DNA of 7,350 bases from Planctomicrobium sp. (GCA_029259835.1 JAJDEL010000664.1:1-7350); one strand, 5' to 3'. Positions 1-6,998 are shown, numbered from the stretch's first letter. The notes: generated from the letters alone by a model not told the origin. Translations and numbers: made by a program.

Positions 1-139
1 CAGTCGCATTCGCAATGCCTCCATCAACGCAATGAAAGCCCTGGGATCCACCAACCTCGCAGCCACACTCCGAGAAAACGCCTTCCGCAAAGACCTCCTC
101 TTCACCAAACTAGGCATTGTCAATCTTTGACCAGCCCTG
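1..139 (+). mobile_element. Right end of a probable ISAs1-family insertion sequence (left part outside window)
   Basis: The transposase tail ends at 130, and CCAGCCCTG at 131-139 follows directly. As a right inverted repeat it would pair with a left end beginning CAGGGCTGG. ISAs1-type elements generally keep a very short distance between transposase stop and terminal repeat, as here. The boundary at 139 and a target duplication starting at 140 are inferences, because the left end is not in the window. Confidence 0.45.
2..130 (+). CDS. C-terminal end of an ISAs1-type transposase (partial, 5' end outside window)
   Basis: An open frame enters from the left edge and stops at TGA 128-130, giving about 42 residues. 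The pattern RNASINAMKALG, then TNLAATLRENAF, then LFTKLGI resembles the C-terminal tail I recall for ISAs1/H-repeat-type DDE transposases, where an RN.AI.LL..AG..NIA.ALR helix precedes a short end such as LLGI. The codons end in C far more often than in the neighbouring housekeeping genes, which fits an acquired element. The catalytic residues lie outside the window, so whether the gene is intact cannot be judged. The stop codon abuts a CCAGCCCTG sequence that looks like an IS terminal repeat. The family call rests on remembered similarity over a short stretch; another short-tailed protein cannot be excluded. Confidence 0.55.
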   Translation, partial: SRIRNASINAMKALGSTNLAATLRENAFRKDLLFTKLGIVNL

Positions 140-156
140 GGTCATAGTCTCCCAAC

Positions 157-184
157 TGGTCACTCGATTTCGGTTCGTTACAAT
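157..184 (+). promoter_or_regulatory. Weak sigma-70-like promoter candidate ahead of the M24 peptidase gene
   Basis: TGGTCA (157-162) and TACAAT (179-184) are 16 bases apart and lie about 50 bases before the ATG at 234. The -10 matches five of six consensus bases and the -35 four of six. Planctomycete promoters are poorly defined by consensus, so this is only a candidate. If the IS end at 139 is right, it would lie just outside the element. Confidence 0.2.
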
Positions 185-233
185 GTTTCCGTCCCTAAAA
201 CTACCTGACTCAATGAATTGAAAGTTTCACACA

Positions 234-1409
234 ATGCTGACTCAAGTCGGTTGCCGGTCTCGTCGCCAACGTCTTTGGGATCGGATTCCAGATGCAGTTG
301 ATTGGCTGCTAATCGCTGATCCGCGTCATGTTCAATATCTTGCGAATTTCTGGGTGCAGCCGCTTAGTTTCTCTGGAGGAGAGCGCGCGTTACTGCTTCT
401 CGAACGAGATGGTCGCTCCACAATTCTCGGTGACAACTTCGCCGTCCGATCAGCAGTTCACGAACCGTACGTCGACCGCGAAGTCGTCACAAACTGGTAC
501 GACCACAAACATTCGGTCACCAATCGTGATCATGCTATGTTTCAGGCCCTCAGTGATGTTTCCGAAGATCTCGCAAACGGCAAAGGGCTTGTCGAAGCCG
601 AGTGGCTACCGCTAGGGGCTACTGAAGTTCTGCCAAATGGGACGTATGATTTCTCCGCTTCGCAGGAAGAGGATGCTGCCTCACTGTGTGATTTGGGAAC
701 GATCCTGCGGGACTTAAGACGATCCAAAGAGCCGGACGAGATTGAACTTCTCAAACAATGCATGCGTGCCGGTGATGCCGGACAGGCGCGGCTGTTCGAG
801 ATTTTTCAGGCAGGGATCACGGAACTCGATATCTATCGCGAAGTTCAATCCGCTGCCATTGCAGGTGCGAATCGTCCAGCTTTGATATATGGAGATTTTC
901 GTGCGAACCATGCAGCAGATCCGAAAACTGGCGGACTTCCGAAAGACCAAGGGCGAACACTTCAGAAAGGAGATTTATTCATTCTGGATTATTCTGTCGT
1001 CCTCGATGGATATCGCAGTGACTTTACGAACACGGTTTCAGTCGGTGAACCCTCGGCTGAAGTTATTGAGCTTCACGAAATTTGCAAATCTGGAATGGCG
1101 GCCGGAGAGCAGGCACTCAAGGCAGGGGTTAATGCCTGCGATGTTCACGCTGCCGTCTCTGCCCCATACATTGAAGCCGGAAAGAAAGATTCCTTCATGC
1201 ACCACGCCGGACACGGGATCGGACTGGCACATCCTGAGGCTCCGATTCTTGTTCCGGAAAGTACCGACATACTTCGAGCCGGAGATGTTGTCACACTTGA
1301 ACCTGGCTCCTACGTCGAAGGCGTCGGTGGCATGCGAATCGAACATAATTATTTGATTACAGACGACGGTTTTGAACGTTTGAGCAATCATGAAATTCGA
1401 CTGACGTAA
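234..1409 (+). CDS. M24 family metallopeptidase, Xaa-Pro aminopeptidase/prolidase-like
   Basis: This 391-residue protein has the two-domain build of creatinase/prolidase-type enzymes: an N-terminal creatinase-like domain (about residues 10-150) and a C-terminal pita-bread metallopeptidase domain (about 165-390). All five metal ligands expected for a dinuclear M24 site are visible: D252 (ILDYS), D263 (RSDFTNT), H327 (GHGIG), E356 (LEPGSY) and E370 (MRIEHN). H333 in AHPEAP matches the second conserved histidine. It should therefore be active, removing an N-terminal residue before proline or cleaving X-Pro dipeptides; the sequence does not tell which. No signal peptide is seen, so a cytoplasmic role in peptide turnover is likely. 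The ATG at 234 has no convincing Shine-Dalgarno sequence but gives the usual family length. It appears monocistronic, about 100 bases after the IS end. Confidence 0.9.
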   Translation: MLTQVGCRSRRQRLWDRIPDAVDWLLIADPRHVQYLANFWVQPLSFSGGERALLLLERDGRSTILGDNFAVRSAVHEPYVDREVVTNWYDHKHSVTNRDHAMFQALSDVSEDLANGKGLVEAEWLPLGATEVLPNGTYDFSASQEEDAASLCDLGTILRDLRRSKEPDEIELLKQCMRAGDAGQARLFEIFQAGITELDIYREVQSAAIAGANRPALIYGDFRANHAADPKTGGLPKDQGRTLQKGDLFILDYSVVLDGYRSDFTNTVSVGEPSAEVIELHEICKSGMAAGEQALKAGVNACDVHAAVSAPYIEAGKKDSFMHHAGHGIGLAHPEAPILVPESTDILRAGDVVTLEPGSYVEGVGGMRIEHNYLITDDGFERLSNHEIRLT

Positions 1410-1450
1410 GAATTATTTTGGAATGTAATTGATCGCGCAAAGAAGTCACC

Positions 1451-1476
1451 GTAGGGCCGGTAGAAACTGGCCCTAC
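1451..1476. repeat. Short palindromic repeat, GTAGGGCC-type, copy 1
   Basis: The arms GTAGGGCCGG (1451-1460) and CTGGCCCTAC (1467-1476) pair over 10 positions, with one G-T wobble, around a 6-base loop TAGAAA. The outer GTAGGG/CCCTAC matches the palindrome at 3673-3697. It lies 41 bases after the peptidase stop. No T-run follows directly, so it is not a classical intrinsic terminator, although its hairpin could still protect or end the mRNA. Confidence 0.7.
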
Positions 1477-1527
1477 CAACTCTGCGACTTTGCGTTTTTA
1501 AAAATCAACATGAACCTTGTCGAATAT

Positions 1528-1554
1528 TTTCGTCTGTTTCGTTTCTTTCGTGGT
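1528..1554. repeat. Three-unit, 9-base periodic tract (TTTCGTNNN)
   Basis: The units TTTCGTCTG, TTTCGTTTC and TTTCGTGGT follow each other without gaps in the leader of bioF. The tract keeps a reading frame open upstream of bioF and, if translated, encodes hydrophobic FV.FVSFVV-type residues unlike any BioF N-terminus. It is therefore best read as untranslated repeat sequence. Confidence 0.6.
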
Positions 1555-1585
1555 CACAAACCTGAATAGCTTGCGCGAGTCAACA

Positions 1586-2749
1586 GTGACGAATTCTTTC
1601 AACTGGCTGGACGATGAAATTGCATCGCTCGAATCGAGGTCACTTGTTCGTGAGCGTCGCGAAGTTCAGTCGCTTACTGCTGGGCGATGTCAAGTTGATG
1701 GGAACGAACTCTGGAACTTTGCCAGCAACGACTATCTTGGTTTCGCGAATGATCCTGCTGTCATCGCTGCCGCACGAGATGCACTCAAGGAAGGTGTTGG
1801 TGCCGGTGCGAGTGCCTTAGTCACAGGACGAACGTATTGGCATGCCAAAGTAGAACAGCGTCTGGCAGAATTCAAAGGGACCGAATCTGCAATTCTGTTT
1901 CCGACCGGCTTCGCGGCGAACATTGGAACAATTGTCTCTCTCGTTGGTCCTGAAGATATCGTTTTCTGTGACCGCTTGAACCATGCAAGTCTGGTCGATG
2001 GAGCGAGGCACTCGAAAGCGAGGTTTCGAGTTTACCCGCACTGCGATATGAACGCACTGAAAACAGAACTTGAAAAGTCGACCGATTATCGTCGGCGACT
2101 CATTGTGACTGATTCACTTTTTAGCATGGATGGAGACGTCGCACCGCTCGCAGAGCTTGCCTCTCTTTCGGAGCAGCATGACGCCATGCTGCTCGTGGAC
2201 GAAGCACACGCAACCGGAGTCTTCGGTGATCAAGGAACTGGACTGCTTGAAGCACAAAATGTGAAGTCACAAAATGTCGTCGCGGTTGGAACGCTCAGTA
2301 AGGCAATCGGAGCACAGGGAGGATATGTCGCTGGTTCGCGTTCGCTGTGCGATTGGCTCTGGAACACCGCCAGAACAAATATGTTCTCCACCGCGCTCGC
2401 GCCACCAATGTGTGCCGCTGCTTCTGAATCCTTAAGGTTAATCGAATCGGAACCGCACCGTCGGGAGTGGTTGCATTCTGCGTCACAGCGCGTAGTTGAA
2501 ACGCTTCGATCTCAAGGCTGGGAAATTCCAGACAAAGTCGACGGTCCGATCATTCCTGTCCTCACGGACACACCAGAGAACACACTCAACCTGTCAAAGA
2601 AGTTGCAGCAACAGGGGATCCTCGTTGCGGCAATTCGCCCACCGACAGTCCCGCAGGGGAAATCCCGACTCCGAATTTCTCTCAGCTACGCTCATCGAGA
2701 CGAAGGCGTTGATGCTCTCGTTCAAGCGTTCGCAAATTTGGATCGATAA
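1586..2749 (+). CDS. bioF: 8-amino-7-oxononanoate synthase (alpha-oxoamine synthase family)
   Basis: The enzyme condenses pimeloyl-ACP (or pimeloyl-CoA) with L-alanine, using pyridoxal phosphate, to give 8-amino-7-oxononanoate in biotin synthesis. From GTG 1586 the protein has 387 residues, close to E. coli BioF. Its key residues nearly match that enzyme as I recall it: H133 (LNHAS) stacking on the cofactor, D205 and H208 in DEAHATG, and the Schiff-base lysine K239 in TLSKAIG. SNDYLGFA (48-55) and FPTGFAAN (105-112) are also typical. The frame is open back to TTG 1517, but the added residues come from a repeat tract and do not resemble the family; TTG 1571 is another option. MTNSFNWLDDEI is a normal BioF opening. 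Related glycine C-acetyltransferase or another oxoamine synthase remains possible. No other bio gene is visible nearby. Confidence 0.85.
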   Translation: MTNSFNWLDDEIASLESRSLVRERREVQSLTAGRCQVDGNELWNFASNDYLGFANDPAVIAAARDALKEGVGAGASALVTGRTYWHAKVEQRLAEFKGTESAILFPTGFAANIGTIVSLVGPEDIVFCDRLNHASLVDGARHSKARFRVYPHCDMNALKTELEKSTDYRRRLIVTDSLFSMDGDVAPLAELASLSEQHDAMLLVDEAHATGVFGDQGTGLLEAQNVKSQNVVAVGTLSKAIGAQGGYVAGSRSLCDWLWNTARTNMFSTALAPPMCAAASESLRLIESEPHRREWLHSASQRVVETLRSQGWEIPDKVDGPIIPVLTDTPENTLNLSKKLQQQGILVAAIRPPTVPQGKSRLRISLSYAHRDEGVDALVQAFANLDR

Positions 2750-3010
2750 CTACCCACCGACATCGGCGGAGAGAATCAATACGTGATCACCTTCGTAGAG
2801 CGTTAACGATTCGTCTCGCGTGAATTGTGTCCCGTTGATCGATAACAGGTATTCTGCTGCTAACTGATCCCCCATCAGGCAGGCCTCTGCTAATTCTGGC
2901 AGTTGCTCACGTAACTCTGCAAATAATTCTGCAACGTTGCCTGCTATAAATTGAGTGCTGGCGATGCCGGCCTTCAATCTGGGTATGCCGAAAAATTCAA
3001 CCTGAATCAC
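2750..3010 (-). CDS. MoaD/ThiS-like ubiquitin-fold sulfur-carrier protein
   Basis: This 86-residue protein opens MIQVEFFGIPRLKAG and ends SADVGG, with the C-terminal Gly-Gly used by MoaD and ThiS to form an adenylate and then a thiocarboxylate. INGTQFTRDESLTLYEGDHVLIL followed by the GG tail is the standard last-third pattern of the MoaD fold. The GTG at 3010-3008 overlaps the coaB stop (TGA 3009-3007) as GTGA, which points to translational coupling and decides this start. An earlier in-frame GTG at 3055 would give 101 residues, but with 15 extra residues inside coaB. Which pathway receives the sulfur (molybdopterin, thiamine or another) cannot be told, because no E1-like MoeB/ThiF or partner is present. 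The stop codon directly touches the bioF stop on the other strand. Confidence 0.8.
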   Translation of the reverse strand: MIQVEFFGIPRLKAGIASTQFIAGNVAELFAELREQLPELAEACLMGDQLAAEYLLSINGTQFTRDESLTLYEGDHVLILSADVGG

Positions 3011-3636
3011 TGGCACGACAACTCTCGATTTGATAACCAATTGGTCAAATTCCACGCGACTTCACTTTTTGATCCTGACCAGGTCTCCTCAACATCTCCG
3101 GTTGAGTTGATGAGTTCGACAGAGTTGGATTCTGACCCAATCGCACTTGGGTCGTTCAGCACAATCCAGTTGCAGTTCTTTCTCCTCAGTTTTTGAAGCG
3201 CGTTCTCACGAGGGTTCTGAGCTTCAAGCGCAAAGCCGACGACCCAGCGAGATTTTTTTATTCTCCCTAATTCGGCGAGGACATCGTCAGTTTCAATCAT
3301 CTCGAACAGGACGGGTTCGCCGGTTTTGGAGATTTTTCCAGTGATGCGCGTCTTCGGTTGATAGTCACACACCGCCGCCACCGCGATGACTCCATCACAT
3401 TCAGAAAATAGGAGAACGGACGCTTCACGCATCTCCGATGTTGTGACGACTGGGTGAAATTCACATCCTTCCGGGACTGGCAAATCGACCGGACCGCTCA
3501 CCAGAACGACTTCCCAGCCCAGCTTGAGAGCTGCTTCAACAATCGCGTATCCCATTTTTCCACTACTTGCATTGGAAAGGTAACGCACATCGTCGAGGTA
3601 CTCTCTTGTCGGTCCAGCGGTCACGAGTATTCGCAT
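3007..3636 (-). CDS. coaB: Stand-alone phosphopantothenate-cysteine ligase (CoaB)
   Basis: CoaB joins 4'-phosphopantothenate to cysteine, using CTP in the bacterial type, as the second step of coenzyme A synthesis. The 209-residue protein matches the C-terminal half of the usual CoaBC (Dfp) fusion. It shows TAGPTREYLDDVRYLSNASS (7-25) continuing into GKMG, VSGP (46-49), AAVCDYQPK (87-95), KISK (101-104), VGFALE (133-138) and LND (160-162). N22 in SNASSGKMG corresponds, as I recall, to the E. coli asparagine that handles the acyl-cytidylate intermediate, and KISK to its catalytic lysine segment. No decarboxylase (CoaC) domain is attached or nearby, so it must be encoded elsewhere. ATG 3636 has a good AAGGA Shine-Dalgarno at 3650-3646, 9 bases ahead. 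A MoaD-like gene overlaps its stop by 4 bases. Confidence 0.9.
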   Translation of the reverse strand: MRILVTAGPTREYLDDVRYLSNASSGKMGYAIVEAALKLGWEVVLVSGPVDLPVPEGCEFHPVVTTSEMREASVLLFSECDGVIAVAAVCDYQPKTRITGKISKTGEPVLFEMIETDDVLAELGRIKKSRWVVGFALEAQNPRENALQKLRRKNCNWIVLNDPSAIGSESNSVELINSTGDVEETWSGSKSEVAWNLTNWLSNRELSCQ

Positions 3637-3645
3637 GCGATATTG

Positions 3646-3650
3646 TCCTT
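3646..3650 (-). promoter_or_regulatory. Shine-Dalgarno sequence of coaB
   Basis: On the minus strand, AAGGA is followed by a 9-base spacer and then ATG 3636. It supports that start and suggests coaB has its own efficient translation start rather than depending on the glycosylase gene upstream. Confidence 0.6.
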
Positions 3651-3672
3651 AGAGATTATTTTTCGAACCCAA

Positions 3673-3697
3673 GTAGGGTCCGCACAGCGGACCCTAC
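3673..3697. repeat. Short palindromic repeat, GTAGGGTCCGC-type, copy 2
   Basis: The arms GTAGGGTCCGC (3673-3683) and GCGGACCCTAC (3687-3697) are perfect 11-base complements around a 3-base loop, ACA on the plus strand and TGT on the minus strand. It sits between the glycosylase stop (3714) and the coaB start (3636). I recall near-identical GTAGGGTCCGC palindromes as a common intergenic repeat in planctomycete genomes, but cannot verify this here. Neither strand has a T-run directly after it, so it is not a typical rho-independent terminator. Confidence 0.8.
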
Positions 3698-3713
3698 GCA
3701 CGCACTAAATGTT

Positions 3714-4511
3714 CTACTGGGGCGTCAGTCCCATCTCGTTCAATAAAAATTTCATGTCTTCCCAGACAGGTTTCTTCGCTGCTGGATTACGCAGCAAATA
3801 CGAAGGATGGTAAGTACACATCACTTTTGCTCGACCATACTCGAAAAACTTCCCACGCATGCGACCGATTGGAGTCTCCTGCCCAAGTAGATTTTTGGCA
3901 GCAACACTTCCCCAGCAGACGATGTAGTCAGGATCGATAGTCGAAATCTGACCATCCAGGTACTCGCGGCAATTGCCCGCTTCTTCGTCTGTCGGATTTC
4001 GGTTCCCAGGTGGGCGGCAGCGAAGAATATTGCAGATGTAAATATCTTCTCGAGTCCAGCCGCAAGCTTCGATGATCTTTGTCAACAATTGCCCAGCACG
4101 ACCCACGAACGGTTCTCCCTGGCGGTCCTCATCGGCACCAGGTGCTTCGCCAATAAACATCACTTTCGCCTCTGGATTGCCGACTCCGAAAACGGTTTGA
4201 GTGCGCGTCTCTGCTAATTCCTGACAACGTACGCACTGGGCGACACTCTCGGAGAGCGCCGCAAGCGCCGCTTCTCGATCCTCTGGTGGTAATGTGTTTT
4301 CAGGCGTCGTGTTCACCACCATTTCAGGAGTTTTGATAGAAGCTTCTTGATCGTGAACGTTTTCGTCCGTTGTTTCCGCAGCTGCCTGCGACACCTCCGA
4401 CGGCGCTGCCACAGCAGGGCTTTCATTCGGTGGTGGCAAATGCGTCAATCCGGCGGATTGGCAGTCGCGCAGAAGTTGCAGTGCAGCACGTTGAAGATTG
4501 ATGTCTGTCAC
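3714..4511 (-). CDS. Family 4 (UDGa-type) iron-sulfur uracil-DNA glycosylase
   Basis: The protein removes uracil from DNA, the first step of base-excision repair of deaminated cytosine. The 265-residue sequence carries motif 1 [15 protein letters not shown] (121-135), then VGRAGQLL, and the late motif HPSYLLRNP with H235. Four cysteines are placed as expected for the 4Fe-4S cluster of this family: C93 and C96 (CVRC), C165 and C181 (C-x15-C around RPPGNRNP). Residues 25-85 form a Pro/Ala/Glu-rich, probably disordered linker before the catalytic domain, so the protein is longer than a minimal family 4 enzyme of about 190-220 residues. The start is GTG 4511, without a clear Shine-Dalgarno; it lies 29 bases after the cytochrome stop, so co-transcription is likely. 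The older family label 'phage SPO1 DNA polymerase-related' refers to the same fold. Confidence 0.9.
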   Translation of the reverse strand: MTDINLQRAALQLLRDCQSAGLTHLPPPNESPAVAAPSEVSQAAAETTDENVHDQEASIKTPEMVVNTTPENTLPPEDREAALAALSESVAQCVRCQELAETRTQTVFGVGNPEAKVMFIGEAPGADEDRQGEPFVGRAGQLLTKIIEACGWTREDIYICNILRCRPPGNRNPTDEEAGNCREYLDGQISTIDPDYIVCWGSVAAKNLLGQETPIGRMRGKFFEYGRAKVMCTYHPSYLLRNPAAKKPVWEDMKFLLNEMGLTPQ

Positions 4512-4540
4512 AAGGTTTATGGTTTTGAGAAGAGGAATGT

Positions 4541-6301
4541 CTACAAGCTTTGCAGGAAACGAATCAAGGCGTCTATCCCGTCGTCGTCCAAAGCATCGTT
4601 CAATTCATGCCCATATTCAATGAAGACATCGCGAAGTTTCTCGGCTCTTCCATCATGAAAGAATTGACGTCTGTATCCGACACCATTGAGTGAAGGTGGA
4701 TTGAACAATTTCTGCCCATGTTCATCTGCCAATCCAACATCATATTTCGCGTCAGAAGTGTAGGTCAGTGGTGGCACATGGCACTGCACACAACCAGTGG
4801 AGTTATAGATTTCTCGTCCACGATCGATCAACTTTCGATCCTTGTTGTTCAATGCTGGACGAAACGCAGGTGGCTGCTGGAGCGAATGCAGGTATGCTAC
4901 CATGTCGTTCGTTTCACGAGCAGTGAATCCTCGCCCTTGCATTGTCGTTTTTCCGGATTGTTGCACTTGATCATGCAAGCTCCGCATCGACCCGTTCCAA
5001 GCCCAGGGGTTATTGTCCCGACCACCTAACAGCGAAGGAATTCGCTTTGGCGCTCCGGAAGTTCTATCACCAAACGTGTCGGCCAGTTGACCATTTGTGT
5101 GTCCATTCCTGTGACAACTGTGACAGCTATACCACCCAAACCGTGAGAGATGCCCATCAAAAAACAACTCTTCTCCTCGCTCGCGCGTTGTTGGCTTTGG
5201 GGTCCCTCCGAGTGAAATCGTCTCAACGACGACTCGATTTTGAACGTTAATGATCGAAATTGTTTCACTTAAATTGTTGAGGCAGTACAACCGCTGCTCG
5301 TCTTTGGAAAGCAGCAAGTCGACTGGTCGGTCTCCAACATCGATTCGTTCTTTCACAACCCCGTACGAATTCAATATCGCGACTTCACCCACTCCTGAGA
5401 GTGCGATGAATCGCTCGTCTTTGCTATTCACAATTACGCATGCCGGATCAGCAGCACCATGTGAAGGAACACCGATTTCGCCAACGATCATCGGTTCAAA
5501 ATCAACAGATCCAGCCTTTGTTTGTTTGATCTGAACTTCCTGAAACACATTTTCGATCACCAATCCTGACGCAATGTTATTTTCTGTTGTCGGAGAATCA
5601 GAATGCAATATCTGATGCGTGACCAGAAAACGGTCCTCCGCGAGAAAAGTCACTCCGCCAATGTTGTGAGCATCCAAGTTTTCGGCGCCGACGATCTTCC
5701 GCCCCCGAACGTCAATTGCCGCGATGTTGCCTCCGAAAGCGTCCAGCACAATTAACAATCTTGAATCAGGCGAAAAGCAAAGCAGCCGCGGCTCAAACTC
5801 AAGTTGATAGTGAGCTGGCTCTTGATTAACAGCTTCAGTTGAGATCAGAGAGACTCTACGATCCCAAACAGAACTGACAGCCAAGAGAGTTTCATCATGA
5901 GAAACCGCAAGGCTCGATCCTCGATGACCGGTAGCGACTCGATGCTCAATGACAAGTCCATGTTCATTCAATGATGAAAAAAAGACTGCGCCTGTTCCCC
6001 CATCAACCGTTACCAGATGTTCGCTGAAGTTGAGCCAAGCTGTTTGTTCCGGTCGACCACCAATTTTGGCTTCAGTGACCGTTCCGCTGGTGATATTAAC
6101 CAGAGAAATCGACCCGGCCCGCCGATTTGTCACCAGGATCCTCTTTCCCTGGTCAATCCAGCACATCGAAACCGGCCTTCGGAATACGTTGGACGCAGCC
6201 GGTGTGAATCGAACCGTACCCTCAGCCAGACTGTCCCCCGCTGCAGTACTTGCAATGAGAACGAAGAAGAGAAAACGAGCGATACCTGGGCGAAAAATCA
6301 T
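4541..6301 (-). CDS. Secreted beta-propeller fused to a di-heme cytochrome c peroxidase/MauG-like module
   Basis: This 586-residue exported protein begins with a signal peptide ([18 protein letters not shown], about residues 9-26). Residues about 30-370 are YVTN-like beta-propeller repeats, seen in the recurring [34 protein letters not shown] and [17 protein letters not shown] segments. The C-terminal 215 residues hold two c-heme sites, C393-H-S-C396-H397 and C504-V-Q-C507-H508. They also carry family motifs such as [16 protein letters not shown] (435-450), M454 in MQGRGF as a possible axial ligand, and [14 protein letters not shown] (547-560). This is the layout of di-heme peroxidase/MauG-type proteins, with the propeller perhaps docking a partner. 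The substrate is unknown; true peroxidase activity is not shown. The ATG at 6301 has only a weak upstream GGG. It sits downstream of another c-heme gene and upstream of a glycosylase gene. Confidence 0.85.
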   Translation of the reverse strand: MIFRPGIARFLFFVLIASTAAGDSLAEGTVRFTPAASNVFRRPVSMCWIDQGKRILVTNRRAGSISLVNITSGTVTEAKIGGRPEQTAWLNFSEHLVTVDGGTGAVFFSSLNEHGLVIEHRVATGHRGSSLAVSHDETLLAVSSVWDRRVSLISTEAVNQEPAHYQLEFEPRLLCFSPDSRLLIVLDAFGGNIAAIDVRGRKIVGAENLDAHNIGGVTFLAEDRFLVTHQILHSDSPTTENNIASGLVIENVFQEVQIKQTKAGSVDFEPMIVGEIGVPSHGAADPACVIVNSKDERFIALSGVGEVAILNSYGVVKERIDVGDRPVDLLLSKDEQRLYCLNNLSETISIINVQNRVVVETISLGGTPKPTTRERGEELFFDGHLSRFGWYSCHSCHRNGHTNGQLADTFGDRTSGAPKRIPSLLGGRDNNPWAWNGSMRSLHDQVQQSGKTTMQGRGFTARETNDMVAYLHSLQQPPAFRPALNNKDRKLIDRGREIYNSTGCVQCHVPPLTYTSDAKYDVGLADEHGQKLFNPPSLNGVGYRRQFFHDGRAEKLRDVFIEYGHELNDALDDDGIDALIRFLQSL

Positions 6302-6397
6302 CCCGGTATTCTAATCAACCAGACTCAACAGAACATCTGGTGAGATAGTTTGAGCTAACTGATTTTCTGCAACTCTATATCGGTGCCTGTCTGCACT
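6302..6397 (-). other. Spacer between the two heme-protein genes
   Basis: The 96-base gap contains only weak structures: ACCAGA/TCTGGT arms (6318-6323 and 6336-6341) and GCCTG/CAGGC arms (6384-6388 and 6406-6410), the latter crossing the end of the mono-heme gene. Neither has a T-run. I see no firm promoter or terminator, so co-transcription of the two genes remains open. Confidence 0.35.
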
Positions 6398-6994
6398 TTA
6401 GTTTGCAGGCTTCTTCATCGGCATACTGATCAGCAGGGCGGCGGTTCGGTTTTTGTTGTTGCTGCGTCTGGGAACGTGGCATTTCAGGCAGCGTGACGAC
6501 AAACGAATCGAACCAGCGAAACGATAAGTGTTGTTTTTAACATCTTCATATTCATTCTTGCCAGAACTGAGCGCCTCAACGACTGCTTTCTGGTATTCCC
6601 CTCGGGCTTTGTGATCGATGTTCATCGCGGTGGTATCAACCGCGACCCAGTTCAAGGTCACCTTTTGTGTGCGCGCCAATTCTTCAAAGACGTCCTCCAA
6701 AGTCTTCGATGGCGTCGTCAACGATTCTTCTTCATCAAAAAAATCTCGATGAACAACTTGCAACGTTCCATGCAAAGATTCGTAGAGAAGTCGCGCCCGC
6801 CCGCGTGCTTCAGCAACAGTCGCTGGGAGTTCCAATGGAAACTCTTTCGGTTCGCCGATTTCTTCAGCCTCTTTTTCATTATCCGCAGCAAGAAGTTGTC
6901 CAGAAGTGCTCAGCGACGGGAGTTGTGAAAAGAAAGCGAGGCAAATTGAGGTGATGACAGCCACTTGAAGAGGCTTCGAAATTCGGCGACTCAT
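6398..6994 (-). CDS. Exported mono-heme c-type protein with Tll0287-like (DUF3365) domain
   Basis: The 198-residue protein starts with a positively charged N-terminus and a hydrophobic signal segment (about residues 9-37, VAVITSICLAFF onward), followed by an acidic stretch DNEKEAEEIGEPKEF. The mature part holds LLYESLHGTLQVVHRDFF (69-86), LNWVAVDTTAMNIDHKA (114-130) and a single heme-binding site C169-L-K-C172-H173 in a SSRCLKCH context, then ALLISMP. This is the pattern of the Tll0287-like heme domain, often a sensor or redox module. Here there is no attached kinase or chemotaxis domain, so a free periplasmic heme protein is likely. ATG 6994 is chosen because AGGGAAG lies directly upstream (7005-6999) and the signal peptide then begins normally. 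A longer frame to 7057 would start upstream of a dyad that looks regulatory. Confidence 0.8.
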   Translation of the reverse strand: MSRRISKPLQVAVITSICLAFFSQLPSLSTSGQLLAADNEKEAEEIGEPKEFPLELPATVAEARGRARLLYESLHGTLQVVHRDFFDEEESLTTPSKTLEDVFEELARTQKVTLNWVAVDTTAMNIDHKARGEYQKAVVEALSSGKNEYEDVKNNTYRFAGSIRLSSRCLKCHVPRRSNNKNRTAALLISMPMKKPAN

Positions 6995-6998
6995 GTTT

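Noticed and set aside
1038..1391. 117-codon minus-strand reading frame inside the M24 peptidase gene
   Set aside because: It lies wholly antisense to a well-supported gene with all catalytic residues, and shows no family resemblance.
1510..1569. Twenty-codon plus-strand frame beginning ATG 1510 before bioF
   Set aside because: It is built from the TTTCGT repeat tract, has no Shine-Dalgarno and resembles no known leader peptide.
3011..3055. Longer start (GTG 3055) for the MoaD-like protein
   Set aside because: The extra 15 residues lie inside coaB and do not fit the fold, which begins with the strand at IQVEFFG; the GTGA overlap at 3010 is a far better start.
3673..3697. Palindromes (here and at 1451-1476) as rho-independent terminators
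   Set aside because: The stems are strong but neither strand has a run of T directly after them; a dispersed palindromic repeat explains both better.
1451..3697. CRISPR-like or defence-system reading of the two palindromes
   Set aside because: The copies are over 2 kb apart with genes between them, there is no spacer periodicity and no cas-like gene is in the window.
5949..6343. Plus-strand frames opposite the signal peptide and propeller region of the cytochrome
   Set aside because: They are antisense shadows of a gene with clear repeats and heme motifs, and have no recognisable domains.
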